Shown: positions 41,204 to 45,280 of the stretch, in pieces
How the letters are laid out: each line of letters starts with the position of its first letter
How positions within the stretch are numbered: the stretch's first letter is position 1
Notes under the pieces: model-generated
What the model was told of the DNA's origin: nothing
Databases searched by the model: none
The model's input: the letters and a program-made list of their open reading frames with translations, nothing else
NCBI GenBank assembly: GCA_031257175.1
Contig: JAIRPE010000092.1
Coordinates: 1 to 45,280 of the forward strand
Source of the DNA: Eubacteriales Family XIII. Incertae Sedis bacterium
Lineage (GTDB): Bacteria > Bacillota > Clostridia > Peptostreptococcales > Anaerovoracaceae
Reading direction: 5' to 3'
Length of the DNA stretch: 45,280 nucleotides
Translations under genes and position numbers: made by a program

Positions 41204-41260
41204 ACGAAAAAATCCTCGCCGAAGCGGTTTCAGCGCGACATTTATTCGGCGGGGCAATAA
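41204..41260 (+). repeat. Dispersed repeat family 1, right-arm fragment
   Basis: GAAAAAATCCTCGCCGAAGC, then GGTTTCAGCGCGACATTTAT, then TCGGCGGGGCAATAA match 25310-25366 with few differences, including the terminal repeat. The left half of the element is missing. Confidence 0.6.
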
Positions 41261-41286
41261 TCATATAATTCATATCGGCTTAATAC

Positions 41287-41315
41287 ATTATACGACGAAA
41301 CGGCGCGGGCCGCAA
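41287..41315 (-). promoter_or_regulatory. Promoter of the ABC importer operon
   Basis: On the minus strand, TTGCGG (41310-41315), a 17-base spacer and TATAAT (41287-41292). The transcript would run through the family 1 and family 2 fragments before the binding-protein start. Confidence 0.5.
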
Positions 41316-41435
41316 GGGGGGACAGCATTTTAATGAGAAAAACGGGCGTTTCCACACGCCATTTGTCAAGGACTTTTTAATCATTTGCGAAAAATTGGTA
41401 AGTTGTAAAATTAAGTGTCGGCAGAATCAAAAAAG

Positions 41436-41464
41436 GTGACTCATGGCAAGACCTGTTGTATACT
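41436..41464 (+). promoter_or_regulatory. Promoter of the SLH/GLUG gene
   Basis: GTGACT (41436-41441), a 17-base spacer and TATACT (41459-41464). The predicted start, near 41471, is just before the alternating-pairing leader. Confidence 0.55.
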
Positions 41465-41479
41465 GTGGAACGCAAACGT

Positions 41480-41564
41480 CCCTACCCAAAGAGCCGATTT
41501 GGGGTAGGAAATGAAAATTTTCTTTGTTTTTTTCCCTACCCCAAGCCCGAGAAAGGGTAGTTTT
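41480..41564 (+). promoter_or_regulatory. Attenuator-like leader with four alternating pairing segments
   Basis: Segment A is CCTACCC (41481-41487), B is GGGGTAGG (41501-41508), C is CCTACCCC (41535-41542) and D is GGGTAG (41555-41560). A pairs with B, extended by AAA/TTT; C pairs with D, followed by TTTT. B also pairs perfectly with C over 8 bp. Thus A:B plus C:D (terminator-like) competes with B:C (antiterminator-like). No known riboswitch class is recognised. Confidence 0.45.
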
Positions 41565-41700
41565 ATCCATATTTTAACAATTTAAATATATAATTTACAT
41601 ATCTGCAATTTACATCTTGAGTTATTCGCGCGCGCGGCGTATAATGAAAATTGATATCAGTAAAAAATATTTAAGCGGATCATCGAATCAGAGGTGCGAC

Positions 41701-44079
41701 ATGCGCAAACTATTTTCTGCCATTTTGGTCGCGGCATTGCTGATTGCGGGCACGTCGGCTTTGCGAGCCGCTCCCGCGCTCGCCGCGACGGATATGTACA
41801 CGGACATTGGCGGCCACTGGGCGAAAGCCGCTATTGAGCGCTGGAGCGCGTTAGGCGTTCTGAAAGGCAATGACGGCAAGTTCCGCCCTGACGACCCTAT
41901 TTCACGCGCCGAGTTGTGCGCGGTTTTGAACCGGGTGATTAAATTTCCCGCCACGACGTGGAACGGCTACACGGACGTGGCGCCTGGCAAATGGTACTAC
42001 ACGGACGTGACTTCCTTAGGCTACCAAGACGCGCTCCTTACGAAATCCGGCGGAGTGGCTAGAGACGGCGAGATATTCCCTTCCGAATTCGTCACGCGGG
42101 AAGAAGCCGCCGCGACCATATCGCGGGCCTTCGGCTTGCCAAGAAAAAATTTTAATGGCGACCGCAAGGAAGTATTCGGGTTCAGCGACGCCGATAAGAT
42201 ATCGGCCAGCCTGGCGGACGATATACTGGGGCTGGTTGAGCTGCATATCGTAAACGGCAACGCCGACGGCACTTTTGCCCCCAAAGGGCAGTTCACGCGC
42301 GCGCAGATTGTCACCATACTGGACAATGCGGTTGACTCTATCGCCGACAAGCCCGGCACATATTCCTCGCCCCTTGGCAAACGCGTCTTAGTCGTCGCCG
42401 ATGACGTTCGCTTTGAAAATCAGGACTGCGATTACATGATTATAGCGGCAAGCGCTTGCATGAACGGAAACGTCACGATTGACTCCGCCAACCACAAGTC
42501 GTGGCCGATGTATGGGTGGAGCGCATATGGCGCCGGCCACACCGTTAGCTGGATGACGAGCAACTTGTCGGAGAGAGCCTTAAAAGGCGATTCGTATTTT
42601 AGAAGCCTTAAACTGGACGAGACCGAGTTTGCGGGCGGCTTCCCGAAGCAGACAGTCGTTTCCGGCTTTGCGGGCGGGGACGGCACTGCGGAAAAGCCGT
42701 ATCTCATCACCAGCCAAGCCGAGTTGGACAACATGCGCTATTATATGAGCGCTAAATTCAAAGACCTGCATTTTGCCCTGGCCAACGACATAACGCTCTC
42801 AGGCGCGTTTATGCCGCTCGGCGCGTCCTTCGGCGAATATCCCGCCGGCATGTTTAGCGCTGTGTTTGACGGCAACAACCACACTGTCAGCGGGCTGGAT
42901 ATCAACATTGACGGCGCGGACTACGCGTCGGTCGGTTTCTTCGCGAACTTATGGGGCGGCGCCGTGGAAAACCTCACGGTTAAGGGCAGAATAAATGTAA
43001 AAATGCCCAACGGCTACACGGCGCCCGTTACGGACGAGGGCAGGGCGAAAACCGGCGTTTTTGTCGGAGGGATCGCAGGAGACACGTACAGTCAAACGAC
43101 ACTGACCAATTGCCACGCGGAGGTGGATATCACCGTGACAGGTTCGCCGAAGGTTATCGCGGGCGGCTTGGTCGGGGATTTGCTGCCCGGCAGCGTCACT
43201 AAAGATTGCAGCGCCGCCGGCACGATACGCGCGACGGGGCCTAAAGCGCAAAACGTAAGCTTCGAGCTTGCCGTCGGCGGGCTGGCCGGGCGGTTGGGCG
43301 GCAATATGGAAAATTGCCACTCTTCGGCGAAAACATTTTCGTCGGGCGGTTATTTCTCAGGCTCCGCCGGGCTTGTCGCGCACGTTGTCGTTTCTGACGA
43401 TTCCAAAACACGCCCGACAATCAAAAACTGCTACGCCACGGGCGACGCCCACGCCGAGGGCGCTTGGTTCCAAAACGACGGCGGCGGGGCCTTCGGGCAA
43501 ATCAAGAACGCGACGGTTGAAAGTTGCTTTGCCAGCGGGAACGTGTCCGTCGGCAACTACGAGGGCGCGATAAACGTGGCGGGGGGCTTTGCCACTGGCG
43601 CGTATGGCGGCGGCGTCATCAAGAATTGCTACGCGACGGGCAACGTCACGGAATACGGCAGCTGGCAATCAATGATCGGAGCCTTGACGGGCCGTTTGGA
43701 GGGCGAGGTGATCAACAGCTACGGCGTGGGCAATTGCGCCGCTTATGCGAGCAAGGGTGACGTTAAGCCGGCCGACGGCAGTCATATAGTAATAGGCTCA
43801 CGGCGAGGCGAGGGCGGCAAAGTCACGCAGACGGCGGATTTCCGCGAGGACGGCATTTTCTTCGTCAATGAGACGACTGGCTTCGGCTCGACGACATTTG
43901 ACGAAATCACCGCCGCGCAGTCGCGCGAAAAGAGCGCCTACGCCGCTCGTGGCTGGAATTTTACCGATGTATGGACCTTCGCCGATGGCGGCGCGTATAA
44001 ATTGCCGATTCTGCGCGGCATACCGCTCGACGTGCAGAAAAATCTGCCTTTGCCGAAATATCTGCCTGCGGGGACGTGA
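41701..44079 (+). CDS. SLH-domain surface protein with GLUG repeats
   Basis: A 792-residue secreted surface protein. A signal peptide (about 1-28, ending ALAA) precedes three SLH domains (about 30-200; YTDIGGHWAKAAIERW, FRPDDPISRAEL, FAPKGQFTRAQI) that would anchor it to cell-wall polymer. An uncharacterised segment follows, then from GDGTAEKPYLITSQAELDN (about 350) a beta-helix-like region with about seven GLUG-type repeats (GGLVGDLL, GGLAGRLGG, KNCYATGDA, KNCYATGNV). GLUG repeats occur in adhesins and some IgA-protease-related proteins. The ATG at 41701 follows AGAGGTG; an upstream TTG frame is not needed. The gene has its own promoter and a structured leader. Its stop lies within a family 2 tail. 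Confidence 0.87.
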   Translation: MRKLFSAILVAALLIAGTSALRAAPALAATDMYTDIGGHWAKAAIERWSALGVLKGNDGKFRPDDPISRAELCAVLNRVIKFPATTWNGYTDVAPGKWYYTDVTSLGYQDALLTKSGGVARDGEIFPSEFVTREEAAATISRAFGLPRKNFNGDRKEVFGFSDADKISASLADDILGLVELHIVNGNADGTFAPKGQFTRAQIVTILDNAVDSIADKPGTYSSPLGKRVLVVADDVRFENQDCDYMIIAASACMNGNVTIDSANHKSWPMYGWSAYGAGHTVSWMTSNLSERALKGDSYFRSLKLDETEFAGGFPKQTVVSGFAGGDGTAEKPYLITSQAELDNMRYYMSAKFKDLHFALANDITLSGAFMPLGASFGEYPAGMFSAVFDGNNHTVSGLDINIDGADYASVGFFANLWGGAVENLTVKGRINVKMPNGYTAPVTDEGRAKTGVFVGGIAGDTYSQTTLTNCHAEVDITVTGSPKVIAGGLVGDLLPGSVTKDCSAAGTIRATGPKAQNVSFELAVGGLAGRLGGNMENCHSSAKTFSSGGYFSGSAGLVAHVVVSDDSKTRPTIKNCYATGDAHAEGAWFQNDGGGAFGQIKNATVESCFASGNVSVGNYEGAINVAGGFATGAYGGGVIKNCYATGNVTEYGSWQSMIGALTGRLEGEVINSYGVGNCAAYASKGDVKPADGSHIVIGSRRGEGGKVTQTADFREDGIFFVNETTGFGSTTFDEITAAQSREKSAYAARGWNFTDVWTFADGGAYKLPILRGIPLDVQKNLPLPKYLPAGT

Positions 44080-44101
44080 TACTTATCCTTTTTTGAAATT
44101 G
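44075..44101 (-). repeat. Dispersed repeat family 2, tail fragment (copy D)
   Basis: On the minus strand, AATTTCAAAAAAGGATAAGT then ATCACG matches the tail of copy A (AAAAAAAGGATAAGTATAACG). The central hairpin is absent. It overlaps the last codons of the SLH/GLUG gene. Confidence 0.4.
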
Positions 44102-44154
44102 TTGGCGGACGCCGGCGGAGCAATATGAGCCTTGGATTGGGGAGGATTAAAAAC

Positions 44155-45141
44155 GTGGCTGACTTCAAAAAACATCCGAGGGCGAGCATCATGGCCGCCG
44201 CGGCCCTTGCCGCCGCCCTGACGGCCGGCCTCGCGGCGTGCGGGACGGGAGGCTCGGCGGAAAGCGGTTCGCCGTCGGTGGGGGCCTCTGATATTGAGCT
44301 GTGGCGGACTGTTCACATCGGGGCTTCTTACGACGCGGTTCACGAGTTGTTGGGGGAACCTGACGGCGCGACCTCGGGAATTTATGGCGAGCGGTACGCC
44401 CTCAGCGACGGCACGGCTGTTTACTTCACGTATGACGACTCGAGCCGAGTCTCGCGGGTCAGGCACGGCGACGGGTGGACGGAGGAGTTTCTGGTCGCCC
44501 CTGTGGACGCGGGCGGCGGCGCTTACCCCGAGACATTGGCGTCGGATTGGGACGGTTGGCACAGAATCAGCGGAAACGGGAAAATTCTTGTCAGCAAGTT
44601 TGAGGGCGCCGTCCAAATAAAGGCGTTCTGCGCCCAAATCGGCACGGAACAGGCCCCGCGCCTAATCGCGGCCGCCTATGAGGGCGAGCCGATGAAATAC
44701 GACATGGAAATGCTGTCGGTCGATTTCCCCGTCGCCGACGCCTTCCCAAAGGCTTTCCTCGGCCAAGTTTGGGCGGTCGCCACCCTCTCGGACGGGACGG
44801 AATATCAGACGGAAATGGCCAAAGCCGTATACGAGCCCGATAAAACATCCTCCCCCGCGAACGGGGAGGAGCCTGTCTTGGAGATACGGGGGCCCGAAGC
44901 GGAAGGGGAGCCGTATTCGTCGGCGGCGGAATGGGCGGCGGGCTTCTTCTCGGCGAAAGGCTACAGGGTCACTTCCCTCAGGGCCATAGACGTCGATTAT
45001 GGCGAAACAAGCGAGAATCCCAAAGAAACCGCGGCCTTCGCCTACGAAACGGAGGCGGAGGACGGCCAGAAGGCGCGCCACGCGGGAATGCTCGTACTGG
45101 CCCGCGAAACGGGAGGGGATTGGGAAGCTGTCTATTGGTGA
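44155..45141 (+). CDS. Lipoprotein with SmpA/BamE-like domain, function unknown
   Basis: A 328-residue exported lipoprotein: basic start, hydrophobic stretch (AAAALAAALTAGLAAC) and lipobox LAAC. Residues about 48-100 (VHIGASYDAVHELLGEP, GTAVYFTYDDSSRVSRV) resemble the SmpA/OmlA (BamE) fold, where a helix pair and sheet mediate protein contacts. The rest is not recognised. The GTG at 44155 is chosen over the ATG at 44125 because GGGGAGGA lies 8 bases before it. It follows the SLH/GLUG gene closely and precedes the arr-like gene by 51 bases; a shared transcript is possible. Confidence 0.75.
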   Translation: MADFKKHPRASIMAAAALAAALTAGLAACGTGGSAESGSPSVGASDIELWRTVHIGASYDAVHELLGEPDGATSGIYGERYALSDGTAVYFTYDDSSRVSRVRHGDGWTEEFLVAPVDAGGGAYPETLASDWDGWHRISGNGKILVSKFEGAVQIKAFCAQIGTEQAPRLIAAAYEGEPMKYDMEMLSVDFPVADAFPKAFLGQVWAVATLSDGTEYQTEMAKAVYEPDKTSSPANGEEPVLEIRGPEAEGEPYSSAAEWAAGFFSAKGYRVTSLRAIDVDYGETSENPKETAAFAYETEAEDGQKARHAGMLVLARETGGDWEAVYW

Positions 45142-45192
45142 CGGCTTCCTAGCGGCAAGGCCGGCGCGAGGCCGCGAAAGGAGCGCGCAACC

Positions 45193-45280
45193 ATGAAATC
45201 AGAATCGCGCGAGGCCGCCAGGGTGTTTTACCACGGCACGAAGGCCGACTTGAAGCCCGGTGATTTTCTGACGCCTGGCC
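45193..45280 (+). CDS. arr: Rifampin ADP-ribosyltransferase (Arr), 5' part only
   Basis: Only the first 29 codons are in the window. The fragment ARVFYHGTKADLKPGDFLTP closely matches the N-terminus of Arr enzymes, which inactivate rifamycins by ADP-ribosylating the C23 hydroxyl with NAD as donor. The FYHGTKADL block is the NAD-binding start of the small Arr fold (about 140 residues). AAGGAG precedes the ATG. It may be co-transcribed with the lipoprotein gene. Chromosomal arr-like genes are common in soil and gut bacteria and need not confer clinical resistance. Confidence 0.75.
   Translation, partial: MKSESREAARVFYHGTKADLKPGDFLTPG

Larger units (their letters stand above)
41105..41700. other. 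Divergent intergenic region with two repeats and an RNA leader
   Basis: 596 bases between the importer and the SLH/GLUG gene. In order they hold a family 2 repeat (41148-41203), a family 1 right arm (41204-41260), the leftward importer promoter (41287-41315), about 120 AT-rich bases with nothing recognised, the rightward promoter (41436-41464) and the attenuator-like leader (41480-41560). No gene is supported. Confidence 0.5.

Noticed and set aside
41105-41257. N-terminal extension of the ABC substrate-binding protein
   Set aside because: It is translated family 1/family 2 repeat sequence. The signal peptide and a strong ribosome binding site place the start at 41104.
41333-41380. 15-codon frame MRKTGVSTRHLSRTF as a possible leader peptide
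   Set aside because: It lies upstream of the mapped rightward promoter candidate, has no ribosome binding site, and has no codon pattern suggesting attenuation.

Overview
The window looks like a chromosomal segment of an anaerobic, GC-rich member of the Bacillota (Clostridia-like). The evidence is: a paired GlgC/GlgD ADP-glucose pyrophosphorylase, a reverse-type rubrerythrin, two S-layer-homology (SLH) surface proteins, an argR-recN pair, the neighbourhoods rsmD-coaD-coiled-coil-tmcAL and prmA-rsmE-mtaB-HIT, a copper-amine-oxidase-stalk/AMIN amidase, and strong AGGAGG-type ribosome binding sites. No rRNA, tRNA, CRISPR array, phage or transposase gene is visible. I cannot name a genus.

Layout. 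1-6561: an SLH surface protein, a membrane GGDEF-EAL cyclic-di-GMP protein and a convergent Cys-rich protein. 6594-11015: an rsmD-coaD-coiled-coil-tmcAL operon, then ackA. 11168-13302 (minus strand): argR-recN. 13634-24091: a glycogen operon, glgP-glgC-glgD-glgA plus one gene encoding an amylase-type GH13 domain fused to a GH77 4-alpha-glucanotransferase; no branching enzyme is present. 24298-27207: reverse rubrerythrin, a cell-wall amidase and a small excisionase-type HTH protein. 27875-32449: an IclR regulator, a glyoxylate-carboligase-like ThDP enzyme, a hydroxypyruvate-isomerase-like TIM barrel and a hydroxypyruvate-reductase-like dehydrogenase, together fitting a glyoxylate-to-glycerate route. 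32968-36975: a candidate 6S RNA, then prmA-rsmE-mtaB-HIT. 37176-38308: a stand-alone LytTR regulator and an endonuclease-III-like glycosylase. 38409-41104 (minus strand): a complete FecCD/BtuF-type metal or cofactor ABC importer. 41436-45280: an SLH/GLUG surface protein behind an attenuator-like leader, a lipoprotein, and the start of a rifampin ADP-ribosyltransferase (arr) cut by the window edge.

The most unusual content lies between the genes. Two families of dispersed, non-coding palindromic repeats recur. Family 1 is a MITE-like element with 28-bp terminal inverted repeats (complete at 25198-25366; partial or rearranged at 13363-13445, 32521-32803 and 41204-41260). One copy carries tandem hairpin cassettes in place of its right arm, and the complete copy lies at the start of the amidase gene and supplies its apparent ribosome binding site. 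Family 2 is a 50-80-bp repeat (101-170, 27551-27629, 30456-30522, 41148-41203, 44075-44101) built on a CGCCCAA/TTGGGCG hairpin and an AAGGATAAGTAT tail. Other regulatory candidates are the 6S RNA, a four-segment alternating-pairing leader at 41480-41560, and a perfect operator-like palindrome between argR and glgP.

All calls come from reading the sequence and its translations; no database search was run.
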